Positions 1 to 6,600 of a stretch of DNA of 13,557 bases are shown here, piece after piece. The stretch spans positions 1-13,557 of the forward strand of contig CAJUIJ010000056.1 of the NCBI GenBank assembly GCA_910586175.1, read 5' to 3'. Position numbers and translations under genes: made by a program. Position 1 is the stretch's first letter. Every line of letters starts with the position of its first letter. Source of the stretch: an uncultured Muribaculaceae bacterium. GTDB lineage: Bacteria; Bacteroidota; Bacteroidia; Bacteroidales; Muribaculaceae. Below the pieces are notes generated by a model. That model saw only the letters and a program-made list of their open reading frames with translations, was not told where the DNA came from and did no database searches.

Positions 1-3
1 TTA

Positions 4-384
4 TTATTTAGTAGCTTTCTTCTTGTTAGCGACTGTTTTCTTGCGACCCTTACGTGTGCGGGCATTATTCTTTGTGCTCTGGCCACGCACGGGCAAGCCG
101 ATACGGTGACGTATGCCACGGTAGCAACCTATGTCCATGAGGCGCTTGATGTTGAGCTGAATCTCAGTGCGGAGGTCACCCTCTACCTTGAAATCGCGCT
201 GTATCACCTCACGAACAGCTGCTGCCTGCTCGTCTGTCCAGTCTTTAACTTTGATGTCGCGGTCAACTCCCGCGCGCTCAAGAACTGTGTTGGCTGCGCT
301 ACGGCCGATACCGTAGATGTAGGTCAACGCAATCTCTCCTCTCTTATTTTGCGGCAAATCTACGCCGACAATTCTTACTGCCAT
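4..384 (-). CDS. rpsM: 30S ribosomal protein uS13
   Basis: uS13 is a head protein of the 30S subunit that contacts the P-site tRNA and forms bridges B1a and B1b with the 50S subunit. The product has 126 residues (E. coli 118). The N-terminus MAVRIVGVDLPQNKRGEIAL and TYIYGIGRSAANTVLERAGV are typical. The signature region is IGCYRGIRHRIGLPVRGQST, with the KNNARTRKG stretch after it and a Lys-rich tail. The stop is TAA, followed at once by a second TAA at 1–3. It is the first gene of the alpha-operon group; rpsK would normally be next but lies outside the window. Confidence 0.99.
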   Translation of the reverse strand: MAVRIVGVDLPQNKRGEIALTYIYGIGRSAANTVLERAGVDRDIKVKDWTDEQAAAVREVIQRDFKVEGDLRTEIQLNIKRLMDIGCYRGIRHRIGLPVRGQSTKNNARTRKGRKKTVANKKKATK

Positions 385-407
385 ATTGCTTGGTTACAAA
401 TTTTTTG

Positions 408-439
408 CAAAGGTAATAAATTTTGTTTCCTTGTGCAAA
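408..439 (-). promoter_or_regulatory. Bacteroidetes-type promoter for rpsM
   Basis: In the 117-nt rpmJ–rpsM gap (385–501), the minus strand carries TACCTTTG (408–415), which matches the Bacteroidetes -7 box TAnnTTTG. A -33 box TTTG is present at 436–439, with 20 bases between the two. This matches the known sigma-ABfr consensus. The start of transcription would fall near 399–403 (inference), leaving a leader of about 15–19 nt before the rpsM ATG at 384. It could let the rpsM group be transcribed apart from the upstream cluster. Confidence 0.75.
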
Positions 440-501
440 CGTCAGGCCTCTATTTGTTCCTTTTTAAGGCTTCTCAGGCCCTCGTTGCCGGGGAATCCTC
501 T

Positions 502-618
502 TTATCCCTGACGCGTTTTAAACTTTGGATTCTTTTTGTTGATTACGTACAGTCTGCCTTTGCGACGAACGATCTTGCTGTCGGCCGTACGTTTTTTGAC
601 TGATGCTCTAACTTTCAT
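502..618 (-). CDS. rpmJ: 50S ribosomal protein bL36 (cysteine-free)
   Basis: bL36 is the smallest 50S protein and is late-assembling. Translation from ATG 616–618 gives 38 residues and TAA at 502–504, the exact family length. It starts MKVRASVKKRTADSKIVRRK and ends with GRLYVINKKNPKFKTRQG, matching the standard N- and C-termini. The four zinc ligands of the E. coli protein (Cys11, Cys14, Cys27, His33) are Thr11, Ser14, Asn27 and Phe33 here, so the protein has no cysteine and should not bind zinc. It lies 14 nt after infA. The next gene, rpsM, is 117 nt away across a promoter. Confidence 0.98.
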   Translation of the reverse strand: MKVRASVKKRTADSKIVRRKGRLYVINKKNPKFKTRQG

Positions 619-632
619 ATCGAGTTCTGTTT

Positions 633-851
633 TTATTTGTATCTGAATGAAATCCGGCCCTTGCTCAGGTCGTATGGACTCATCTCCACCTTGACCTTAT
701 CGCCCGGAAGTATCTTGATGTAGTGCATTCTCATCTTGCCTGAGATGTGGGCTGTGATTTGATGTCCGTTCTCAAGCTCGACCTTGAACATCGCATTGCT
801 CAATGCCTCGAGTATCACTCCATCCTGTTCGATTGCTGCCTGCTTTGCCAT
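633..851 (-). CDS. infA: Translation initiation factor IF-1
   Basis: IF-1 binds the ribosomal A site during initiation and helps IF-2 and IF-3. The product has 72 residues, exactly the usual size. It is a single OB fold of S1 type: MAKQAAIEQDGVILEALSNA, then MFKVELENGHQITAHISGKM and RMHYIKILPGDKVKVEMSPY, ending DLSKGRISFRYK. These are diagnostic family motifs. It lies between map (46-nt gap) and rpmJ (14-nt gap), the usual place in Bacteroidetes and Gram-positive bacteria. The leader has no Shine-Dalgarno sequence. Confidence 0.99.
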   Translation of the reverse strand: MAKQAAIEQDGVILEALSNAMFKVELENGHQITAHISGKMRMHYIKILPGDKVKVEMSPYDLSKGRISFRYK

Positions 852-897
852 TCTATATTTCTATGGTTTGATTGTCTTGATGATTTTGATTGCATCC

Positions 898-1725
898 TTA
901 TCCCTCCACCTTGGAGTCTGCATGATTGCGTAGCTGCGGGAAGAACGCACCCTTGGCCTTCAGCACTTCCTCCACATATTTGAATGTGGTGAGTTGCCTT
1001 GGCTCCTCGCCGGTGATGACCACGGTGTGCTCGTAGTGAGCAGATGGTTTGCCATCGCGTGTACGGCATTCCCAACCGTTGGGGTCAATCTTGACATTCT
1101 TGCTGCCGAGGTTTATCATAGGCTCAATGCAGATGATCATGCCCGGCTTCAACACCGGACCAATGCCGCGGCGCCCATAGTTTGGCACCTCAGGATCCTC
1201 GTGCATCTCCTTGCCGATGCCGTGGCCGCACATTTCTCGCACCACGGTATAGCCTCGTTTCTCTACATACGTCTGCACGGCGTTTGAGATGTCGCCCACA
1301 CGGCGACCGGCCTTGGCGGCGGCGATGCCTTTGTAGAGTGACTCGTAAGTTGCCTGTAGCAGACCCTTCTCCTTATCGTCAATCTCACCTACTGCAAACG
1401 TAAAACATGAGTCACCGTTCCACCCGTTGAGTTCCACCACACTGTCAATGCCGACAATATCGCCCTCACGCAGGGTGCGGTTGGAAGGGAAACCGTGCAC
1501 CACCATATCGTTGATCTCGATGCAGAGGGTGCCCGGAAAACCATGATAACCAAGGCAAGCGGGTTTACCCCCGTTATCGAGGATAAACTCCCTTGCTATG
1601 GTGTCGAGACGCTTGGTGGTTACGCCGGGTTCAACCCACTTCGCCACCTCGCCGAGAGTACGGCTCATCAAATCGCAAGCCGCAGCTGTCAGTTCTATCT
1701 CTTCATGTGTCTTGATATGAATCAT
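898..1725 (-). CDS. map: Type I methionine aminopeptidase
   Basis: This cytoplasmic metalloenzyme removes the initiator methionine from nascent proteins after deformylation. The product has 275 residues (E. coli 264), the extra length being a C-terminal tail of about 20 residues. All five metal ligands can be placed: Asp94 (in GIDSVV), Asp105 (in NGDSCF), His168 (in CGHGIG), Glu201 (in IEPM) and Glu232 (in YEHT). The auxiliary histidines His77 (VVHGFP) and His175 (MHEDP) are also present. The start at 1725 gives the family N-terminus MIHIKTHEEIELTAAACDLM and lies 25 nt after secY. A purine-rich stretch in that gap is too far from the ATG to be a good ribosome site. Confidence 0.98.
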   Translation of the reverse strand: MIHIKTHEEIELTAAACDLMSRTLGEVAKWVEPGVTTKRLDTIAREFILDNGGKPACLGYHGFPGTLCIEINDMVVHGFPSNRTLREGDIVGIDSVVELNGWNGDSCFTFAVGEIDDKEKGLLQATYESLYKGIAAAKAGRRVGDISNAVQTYVEKRGYTVVREMCGHGIGKEMHEDPEVPNYGRRGIGPVLKPGMIICIEPMINLGSKNVKIDPNGWECRTRDGKPSAHYEHTVVITGEEPRQLTTFKYVEEVLKAKGAFFPQLRNHADSKVEG

Positions 1726-1750
1726 ATCAGCTTTTATCTCACCTTAAATG

Positions 1751-3088
1751 TTAGAAGGCACTGCTGCCGGACGAACGACCTTTGATTCTGCCATGCTTCA
1801 TCAGACCGTCATACTTATGCATGATAAGATGACCTTCGATGATACGCAGAGTGTCGAGCACCACACCTACAAGAATCAGCAGCGAAGTTCCGCCAAAGAA
1901 TGAGGCGAAGCTGCGGTTCAGACCGCACACATGCGCGATGGCCGGAAGTATGGCCACGATGCCGAGGAATATGGATCCGGGCAACGTGATACGCGACATG
2001 ATGGAGTCAAGATAATCAACTGTAGGCTTACCGGGCTTGATGCCGGGAATAAAGCCGTTGTTACGTTTCATATCCTCAGCCATCTGCGCGGGACGCACTG
2101 TGATAGCCGTGTAGAAATAGGTGAAGGCCACAATCATCAGGAAGTAGACCAGATTGTACCAGAAACCGTACATGTCGGTCATTGCCCCGAAGAAGCCGGT
2201 CTGCTTAGTGCTGAAACCGACAAGTGTGACGGGAATGAACATGATGGCCTGGGCAAAGATGATAGGCATAACACCGGCTGCATTCACCTTGAGAGGAATG
2301 TACTGGCGAGTGCCACCATACTGCTTGTTGCCGACAATCTTCTTGGCATACTGCACAGGCACGTTGCGCGTGCCCTGAACGAGCAGCACTGCACCTGCGA
2401 TTACGGCAAGCAGGATAACGATTTCCACAAGGAATAGCACGAGGCCACCACCCTGCGAGTTCATCAGACAGCCGGTAAACTCCTGCACAAAAGCCTCGGG
2501 GAGGCGTGCGATAATACCGATGAGGATGATGAACGAGATACCGTTACCGACACCTTTCTGGTCGATACGTTCGCCGAGCCACATGATGAACATGGAGCCG
2601 GCAGCGAGCACTACCGTCATGAAGGCGATAGTCCAGAAACCTAATTCCACGTGGCCACCGGCAGCCTGTACCTGATACTTGAGATTCATCAGATATGCCG
2701 GACCCTGCAACAGAAGAATCAGCACTGTGAGATAACGGGTGTACTGGTTGAGCTTCATTCTTCCGCTCTCGCCCTCACGCTGCATCTTTTGGAATGCGGG
2801 GAGCACCATGCCGAGAAGTTGAATCACGATCGAGGCCGTGATGTATGGCATGATACCGAGTGCGAAAATGGAAGCCTGAGAGAAGGCACCGCCCGAGAAC
2901 ATGTCGAGCAGCTGCATCAACCCGTCGGCAGTGAAATTCTTAAGTGCAAGCAGTTCGTCGGGATTGATACCCGGCAAGACCACGTAGCACCCGAAGCGAT
3001 AGATGATCACCAGCAGCAGCGTGATGCCGATGCGTTTGCGGAGATCCTCCACGCTCCAGATATTTTTTATTGTTTTAGTAAATCCCAT
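1751..3088 (-). CDS. secY: Preprotein translocase channel subunit SecY
   Basis: SecY is the protein-conducting channel of the inner membrane and works with SecE, SecG and SecA. The product has 445 residues (E. coli 443). It is strongly hydrophobic, consistent with ten membrane segments; examples are residues 21–40, 72–97, 118–134, 151–171, 184–198, 214–237, 271–292, 308–330, 370–388 and 399–418 (approximate). Family landmarks are FALGIMPYITASIVIQLL in segment 2 and LGERIDQKGVGNGISFII at the segment 4/5 junction. The cytoplasmic loop GFIPGIKPGKPT follows, then RIIEGHLIMHKYDGLMKH near the C-terminus. Its location in the ribosomal cluster is standard. adk does not follow; map does. Confidence 0.99.
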   Translation of the reverse strand: MGFTKTIKNIWSVEDLRKRIGITLLLVIIYRFGCYVVLPGINPDELLALKNFTADGLMQLLDMFSGGAFSQASIFALGIMPYITASIVIQLLGMVLPAFQKMQREGESGRMKLNQYTRYLTVLILLLQGPAYLMNLKYQVQAAGGHVELGFWTIAFMTVVLAAGSMFIMWLGERIDQKGVGNGISFIILIGIIARLPEAFVQEFTGCLMNSQGGGLVLFLVEIVILLAVIAGAVLLVQGTRNVPVQYAKKIVGNKQYGGTRQYIPLKVNAAGVMPIIFAQAIMFIPVTLVGFSTKQTGFFGAMTDMYGFWYNLVYFLMIVAFTYFYTAITVRPAQMAEDMKRNNGFIPGIKPGKPTVDYLDSIMSRITLPGSIFLGIVAILPAIAHVCGLNRSFASFFGGTSLLILVGVVLDTLRIIEGHLIMHKYDGLMKHGRIKGRSSGSSAF

Positions 3089-3099
3089 TTTAGGTCAGG

Positions 3100-3543
3100 T
3101 TATTTTTTGACAATAGAACCGCCGGCAGCAGTGATGGCAGCTTCAGCAGCCTTTGAGAAGGCATTGGCCTCAACCTCAAGGGCGTGAGTCAGCGAACCGT
3201 TGCCGAGGATCTTGACACCTATTTTCTTGGGTGCAAGACCGGCGTTGCGGAGGTCATCGACACTCACCTTGGTAGCACCAGCGGCTGCAAGAGCCTCAAG
3301 AGCGTCAAGGTTGATTGCCTTATACTCCACACGGTTGATGTTCTTGAAACCGAACTTAGGCACGCGGCGCTGGAGAGGCATCTGACCACCCTCGAAACCG
3401 ACTTTGTGCTTGTAGCCCGAACGAGACTTGGCGCCCTTGTGACCGCGGGTAGAAGTGCCGCCGTAACCGGAGCCTGTGCCACGACCGATGCGTTTGGTTT
3501 TCTTATTGCTGCCTACGGCAGGCTGTAAATTATGTAATTCCAT
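3100..3543 (-). CDS. rplO: 50S ribosomal protein uL15
   Basis: uL15 is a late-binding 50S protein with a long extended N-terminal tail that threads into 23S rRNA. With the start at 3543 the product has 147 residues (E. coli 144). This start gives MELHNLQPAVGSNKKTKRIG, the common family N-terminus; an in-frame ATG at 3558 would add only five residues and begins one base after the rpmD stop. The Gly/Arg-rich tail contains GRGTGSGYGGTSTRGHKGAK and RSGYKHKVGFEGGQMPLQRR. The C-terminal domain has KIGVKILGNGSLTHALEVEA and ends AAGGSIVKK. secY begins 11 nt later. Confidence 0.97.
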   Translation of the reverse strand: MELHNLQPAVGSNKKTKRIGRGTGSGYGGTSTRGHKGAKSRSGYKHKVGFEGGQMPLQRRVPKFGFKNINRVEYKAINLDALEALAAAGATKVSVDDLRNAGLAPKKIGVKILGNGSLTHALEVEANAFSKAAEAAITAAGGSIVKK

Positions 3544-3559
3544 TTCTAAAGTCTGCAAT

Positions 3560-3739
3560 TTAAAGTTTAGTCACTTTAACAAGATGATGCACTCTCTTCA
3601 CCATGCCGAGGATATCGGCGGTGTCGTCCTTAACGACAGAGTGGTTCATTTTGTGGATGCCGAGCGCGTCGAGAGTAGCCTTCTGCACCTTGGGCGCGTT
3701 TATACGGCTTTTGATCTGAGTGATTTGAATCTTTGCCAT
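3560..3739 (-). CDS. rpmD: 50S ribosomal protein uL30
   Basis: uL30 is a small 50S protein present in most but not all bacteria. Translation of the minus strand from ATG 3737–3739 gives 59 residues followed by TAA, the usual length. The start MAKIQITQIKSRINAPKVQK fits the family, whose N-terminus is a beta strand followed by the S-x-I-x-x-P/x-x-Q-K motif. The middle has LDALGIHKMNHSVVKDDTAD, corresponding to LGL-x-K-x-x-x-x-V-x-x-x-D-T-P in homologues. The end is ILGMVKRVHHLVKVTKL. Its place between rpsE and rplO is the standard one. Spacing is 9 nt from rpsE, and 16 nt to the chosen rplO start. Confidence 0.97.
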   Translation of the reverse strand: MAKIQITQIKSRINAPKVQKATLDALGIHKMNHSVVKDDTADILGMVKRVHHLVKVTKL

Positions 3740-3748
3740 TTCGTAAGA

Positions 3749-4267
3749 TTATTTGCCGTTAAACACTTTTTCGACACTCACAGCGCGGTTCTGAGCCACC
3801 TGAGCGGGGCTGCGGAGCTCACCGAGAGCGGCGATAGTAGCCTTGACAAGATTGTGGGGGTTAGAAGAACCCTTCGACTTGGCGAGCACGTCGCGCACAC
3901 CCACGCTCTCGAGCACGGCACGCATAGCACCACCGGCCTTTACTCCAGTACCCTCAGAAGCGGGTTTGAGGAAGATGCGTGAGCCGCCGAACTTGGCAGC
4001 AACCTCGTGGGGTATAGTACCCTTGTGAACGGGCACCTTGATGAGATTCTTCTTGGCAGTCTCAACGCCCTTGGCGATAGCTGCAGTTACCTCGTTTGCT
4101 TTGCCGAGACCCCAGCCGATGATACCGTCGCCGTTACCCACCACAACGATTGCGGCGAAGCTGAAGGCGCGACCACCCTTGGTCACTTTGGTCACACGGT
4201 TGATGGCCACAAGGCGATCCTGAAGATCAAGATCATTGGTTGACTTTACCTTATTGTTTTTTGCCAT
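3749..4267 (-). CDS. rpsE: 30S ribosomal protein uS5
   Basis: uS5 lies at the mRNA entry side of the 30S subunit and affects decoding accuracy (E. coli ram and spectinomycin-resistance mutations map here). The product has 172 residues (E. coli 167). The double-stranded-RNA-binding-like N-terminal domain is visible: RVTKVTKGGRAFSFAAIVVV, GNGDGIIGWGLGKANEVTAA and KAKK-type basic residues before VPVHKGTIPHEV. The C-terminal domain has GVKAGGAMRAVLESVGVRDV and AKSKGSSNPHNLVKATIAAL. rpmD begins nine bases after the stop. Confidence 0.99.
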   Translation of the reverse strand: MAKNNKVKSTNDLDLQDRLVAINRVTKVTKGGRAFSFAAIVVVGNGDGIIGWGLGKANEVTAAIAKGVETAKKNLIKVPVHKGTIPHEVAAKFGGSRIFLKPASEGTGVKAGGAMRAVLESVGVRDVLAKSKGSSNPHNLVKATIAALGELRSPAQVAQNRAVSVEKVFNGK

Positions 4268-4275
4268 GATTCCTA

Positions 4276-4617
4276 TTAAAATTTAAGACCTCCCTTGCGG
4301 GCTGCATCGGCCAGTGATTTAACACGTCCGTGATAGAGATAACCGTTACGGTCGAACACGACTTCGCTTACGCCCTTCTCAATCACTTTCTTAGCGATCT
4401 CTTCGCCTACCTTGGCGGCGATTTCAGACTTGGTGCCACCCTCGATGCCCTTTGACGAAGCTGCGGCGATAGTGTTGCCTGCGAGGTCGTCAATCACCTG
4501 CACATAGATGGCCTTGTTGCTGCGGAACACGCTCATGCGGGGGCGTGCGGCAGTGCCTGATATTTTACCGCGGATGCGGGTTTTGATTTTGTTTCTTCTT
4601 GCTATCTTGGATACCAT
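4276..4617 (-). CDS. rplR: 50S ribosomal protein uL18
   Basis: uL18 binds 5S rRNA in the central protuberance together with uL5. The product has 113 residues (typical 114–120). The basic N-terminus MVSKIARRNKIKTRIRGKIS leads to GTAARPRMSVFRSNKAIYVQ. VIDDLAGNTIAAASSKG and the C-terminal signature VVFDRNGYLYHGRVKSLADA, ending ARKGGLKF, are typical. AAGGA lies close before the ATG, but with a spacing of only three bases. It lies 13 nt after rplF and eight nt before rpsE. Confidence 0.98.
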   Translation of the reverse strand: MVSKIARRNKIKTRIRGKISGTAARPRMSVFRSNKAIYVQVIDDLAGNTIAAASSKGIEGGTKSEIAAKVGEEIAKKVIEKGVSEVVFDRNGYLYHGRVKSLADAARKGGLKF

Positions 4618-4630
4618 AATTCCTTAAATT

Positions 4631-5185
4631 TTATTTGGCGTTAGCCGACTTTCCGGACTTGCGGCGGATAATCTCGCCTACAAACTTGATACCTTTTCCC
4701 TTGTAGGGTTCGGGCTTGCGCAGCGAACGAATCTTGGCGCACACCTGACCGAGGAGCTGCTTGTCGCTGCTCTCTAGTATGATGAGCGGGTTCTTGTTGC
4801 GCTCTGTCTTGGCCTCAACCTTGATTTCTTTAGGGAGCTTGATGTAGATAGCGTGAGAAAAACCGAGGGCAAGCTCAAGCACCTGACCGGTAGCTGTGGC
4901 ACGATAACCGACACCTACGAGCTCCATCTCCTTCTTGTAGCCTTCCGACACACCAACCACCATGTTGTGGATGAGCGCACGGTAAAGGCCATGCATGGCG
5001 CGGTGCTCGCGCTCGTCGTCGGGACGTGTCACGATGACGTGGCCATCCTCAATCTTGACATCGATATCAGGGTTTACCTGCTGTGAGAGTTCTCCTTTGG
5101 GACCTTTCACCGATACTACGTGGTCCTTAACCTGTACGGTTACGCCTGCAGGTATTGCAATGGGTGATTTACCAATTCTTGACAT
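4631..5185 (-). CDS. rplF: 50S ribosomal protein uL6
   Basis: uL6 sits near the factor-binding site of the 50S subunit, beside the sarcin–ricin loop. With the start at 5185 the product has 184 residues (E. coli 177). That start gives the family N-terminus MSRIGKSPIAIPAGVTVQVK and lies just after AAGGAGGT. An upstream in-frame ATG at 5215 would overlap rpsH and add ten non-family residues. The two tandem domains are visible: HRAMHGLYRALIHNMVVGVS in the first, then YKKEMELVGVGYRATATGQ. The C-terminal domain ends with the signature KPEPYKGKGIKFVGEIIRRK and GKSANAK. Confidence 0.98.
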   Translation of the reverse strand: MSRIGKSPIAIPAGVTVQVKDHVVSVKGPKGELSQQVNPDIDVKIEDGHVIVTRPDDEREHRAMHGLYRALIHNMVVGVSEGYKKEMELVGVGYRATATGQVLELALGFSHAIYIKLPKEIKVEAKTERNKNPLIILESSDKQLLGQVCAKIRSLRKPEPYKGKGIKFVGEIIRRKSGKSANAK

Positions 5186-5188
5186 AAT

Positions 5189-5196
5189 ACCTCCTT
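5189..5196 (-). promoter_or_regulatory. Strong Shine-Dalgarno sequence of rplF
   Basis: AAGGAGGT on the minus strand lies three bases before the rplF ATG at 5185, and AGGAGG is separated from it by four bases. It sits in the 14-nt gap after the rpsH stop. It is the best SD match seen before any gene in the window; most others have A/T-rich leaders. It also decides the rplF start, making ATG 5185 correct rather than an in-frame ATG at 5215. Confidence 0.8.
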
Positions 5197-5199
5197 CTT

Positions 5200-5598
5200 T
5201 TAATAAACGTAACACAATACTTCACCACCGATCTTGCGCTCCTTGGCTTCCTTGTTGGTCATCACACCCTGTGAAGTTGAGAGGATAGCGATGCCGAGGC
5301 CGTTGAGCACACGGGGCATATCTTTATAACCGGTGTACTGACGCAAACCCGGACGCGAGATGCGGTGCAGGTTCTTGATTGCGCAGACCTTGTCTACCGG
5401 ATCATACTTCAAGGCAATCTTGATAGTGCCTTTGGGGCCTTCGTTCTCAACGAACTTGTAGTTGAGGATGTAGCCCTGGTCGAAAAGGATCTTAGTGATC
5501 TCTCTTTTCATTTTTGACGTAGGAACCTCCACGACGCGGTGTCCGGCCATGATGGCATTCCTAAGTCTTGTCAGATAATCTGCAATTGGATCTGTCAT
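5200..5598 (-). CDS. rpsH: 30S ribosomal protein uS8
   Basis: uS8 is a primary 16S rRNA-binding protein (helix 21) and in E. coli represses the spc operon by binding its mRNA near rplE. The product has 132 residues, the usual size. The N-terminus MTDPIADYLTRLRNAIMAGH is typical. The C-terminal signature is LGIAILSTSQGVMTNKEAKE and GGEVLCYVY, with the conserved rRNA-contacting STSQGVMT. The gene lies downstream of a 141-nt structured gap rather than directly against rpsN. The leader immediately before ATG is an A-run with no Shine-Dalgarno sequence. Confidence 0.99.
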   Translation of the reverse strand: MTDPIADYLTRLRNAIMAGHRVVEVPTSKMKREITKILFDQGYILNYKFVENEGPKGTIKIALKYDPVDKVCAIKNLHRISRPGLRQYTGYKDMPRVLNGLGIAILSTSQGVMTNKEAKERKIGGEVLCYVY

Positions 5599-5739
5599 TT
5601 TTTTGTTGATTAAATTGATTCAGACGTGTGCTGAACAATATTTAAAAACTCACTGAATGTAGCGATATTTTGATGCCCCCGGCGCGGGGGCGACGAACAG
5701 ACCGACACGCCTGGCGTGCTTGGTCTGTCCGGCCGGTTC
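5599..5739 (-). promoter_or_regulatory. Structured intergenic region between rpsN and rpsH
   Basis: This 141-nt gap is unusual for an otherwise tight cluster. Read as mRNA, the first hairpin (5697–5728) has outer arms ACAGACC/GGTCTGT, a small asymmetric internal loop (AAG/TC) and inner arms CACGC/GCGTG around CAG. The second (5675–5691) has GCCCCC/GGGGGC around a 5-nt loop. Nearer rpsH, CTGAAT (5618–5623) can pair either with TTCAG at 5631–5635 or with ATTCAG at 5653–5658. No run of T follows either GC-rich stem, and no TAnnTTTG promoter was found. A uS8-responsive or processing element is conjecture. Confidence 0.6.
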
Positions 5740-6042
5740 TTACCAGCTTGCCTTCTTCACGCCCGGGATAAGACCTGCTGAAGCCATCTCGCGGAACTGA
5801 ATACGGGAGATGCCGAACTGGCGCATGTAACCTTTAGGACGGCCAGTGATCTCGCAGCGGTTGTGCAGACGCACGCGCGAAGCGTTCTTCGGGAGCTTCT
5901 GAAGTTTGGTAAGAGCCTCGTAGTCGATGTTACCGTCCGCGTCAGCAAGAGCGGCTTTCTTGAGGGCAGCCTTTTTCTCAGCGTAACGAGCCACCATGCG
6001 CTGGCGTTTCACCTCGCGGGCCTTCATTGATTCTTTTGCCAT
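5740..6042 (-). CDS. rpsN: 30S ribosomal protein uS14 (zinc-free type)
   Basis: uS14 is a protein of the 30S head. The product has 100 residues, like the long E. coli form (101), not the short (about 61-residue) zinc-binding form. The N-terminus MAKESMKAREVKRQRMVARY is standard. The C-terminal half has NASRVRLHNRCEITGRPKGY, then MRQFGISRIQFREMASAGLI and PGVKKASW. There is only one Cys (in NRCEITG), so no CxxC zinc knuckle. The segment ALADADGNIDYEALTKLQKL in the middle is the variable linker. It is followed by a 141-nt structured gap before rpsH. Confidence 0.99.
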   Translation of the reverse strand: MAKESMKAREVKRQRMVARYAEKKAALKKAALADADGNIDYEALTKLQKLPKNASRVRLHNRCEITGRPKGYMRQFGISRIQFREMASAGLIPGVKKASW

Positions 6043-6051
6043 GTCGTAATA

Positions 6052-6600
6052 TTAATTTTCGTGTTTGAACGGTAATCCGAATTTCTTGAGCAATGCGAAG
6101 CCCTCGGCGTCAGTGTTGGCTGAAGTCACGAAAGTGATGTTCATACCCTGGAGCTTGGGCACATTGTCGATATTGATCTCAGGGAAGATGATCTGCTCAG
6201 TGATACCGAGAGTGTAGTTGCCACGGCCATCGAGCTTGGAGTTGATACCCTTGAAGTCGCGGATACGGGGCAGGGCCACGCGTACGAGACGCTCGAGGAA
6301 CTCATACATTTTCTCGCGGCGCAGAGTCACCATCGCACCGATGGGCATTTTCTTACGGAGCTTGAAGTTAGCGATATCCTTCTTGGAGAGGGTAGCGACA
6401 GCCTTCTGACCGGTGATGGCAGTGAGCTCGGTTATTGCAGTCTCGATAAGTTTCTTGTCCTGAGTGGCACCGCCGAGACCCTGGTTGATTACGATTTTCT
6501 CCAGGCGGGGCACCTGCATGGGAGTCGTGTACTTGAACTCTTCAATGAGTTCGGGAACGATTGTCTCCTTATACTGTTTTGAAAGAGTTGTCTCTGCCAT
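6052..6600 (-). CDS. rplE: 50S ribosomal protein uL5
   Basis: uL5 binds 5S rRNA in the central protuberance and forms bridge B1b with uS13. The product has 182 residues (E. coli 179). The N-terminal region includes EEFKYTTPMQVPRLEKIVIN and QGLGGATQDKKLIETAITEL. The signature LRREKMYEFLERLVRVALPR, DFKGINSKLDGRGNYTLGI and EQIIFPEINIDNV is typical. The C-terminus has ITFVTSANTDAEGFALLKKF. The start codon is fixed by the overlap with rplX. rpsN follows after 9 nt. Confidence 0.99.
   Translation of the reverse strand: MAETTLSKQYKETIVPELIEEFKYTTPMQVPRLEKIVINQGLGGATQDKKLIETAITELTAITGQKAVATLSKKDIANFKLRKKMPIGAMVTLRREKMYEFLERLVRVALPRIRDFKGINSKLDGRGNYTLGITEQIIFPEINIDNVPKLQGMNITFVTSANTDAEGFALLKKFGLPFKHEN

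Noticed and set aside
440..501. Terminator after rpmJ
   Set aside because: Only weak pairings (such as CCTT/AAGG) and a direct repeat TCAGGCC were found; no stable stem with a T-run.
106..603. Long open frames on the plus strand, for example 106–603, 1931–2437, 2651–3187 and 3476–3982
   Set aside because: They run antisense to well-defined genes with strong family matches, show no family motifs, and arise from the codon bias of the opposite strand.
815..1075. 86-residue minus-strand frame overlapping infA and map
   Set aside because: It lies out of frame across two certain genes and shows no family features.
1395..1402. TAnnTTTG matches inside genes (1395–1402 in map, 7468–7475 in rpsQ, 355–362 in rpsM)
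   Set aside because: About three such 8-nt patterns are expected by chance on one strand in a window this size. These lie inside coding sequence; for the map and rpsQ matches no TTTG was seen at the -33 distance.
3544..3558. Upstream in-frame ATG for rplO at 3558
   Set aside because: The family N-terminus MELHNL starts at 3543, and 3558 leaves almost no leader after rpmD.
5186..5215. Upstream in-frame ATG for rplF at 5215
   Set aside because: It overlaps the rpsH coding end and adds non-family residues; the strong SD points to ATG 5185.
5675..5691. Reading the GCCCCC/GGGGGC stem as a terminator before rpsH
   Set aside because: It is followed by mixed A/T sequence without a T-run, and rpsH lacks any other visible promoter.
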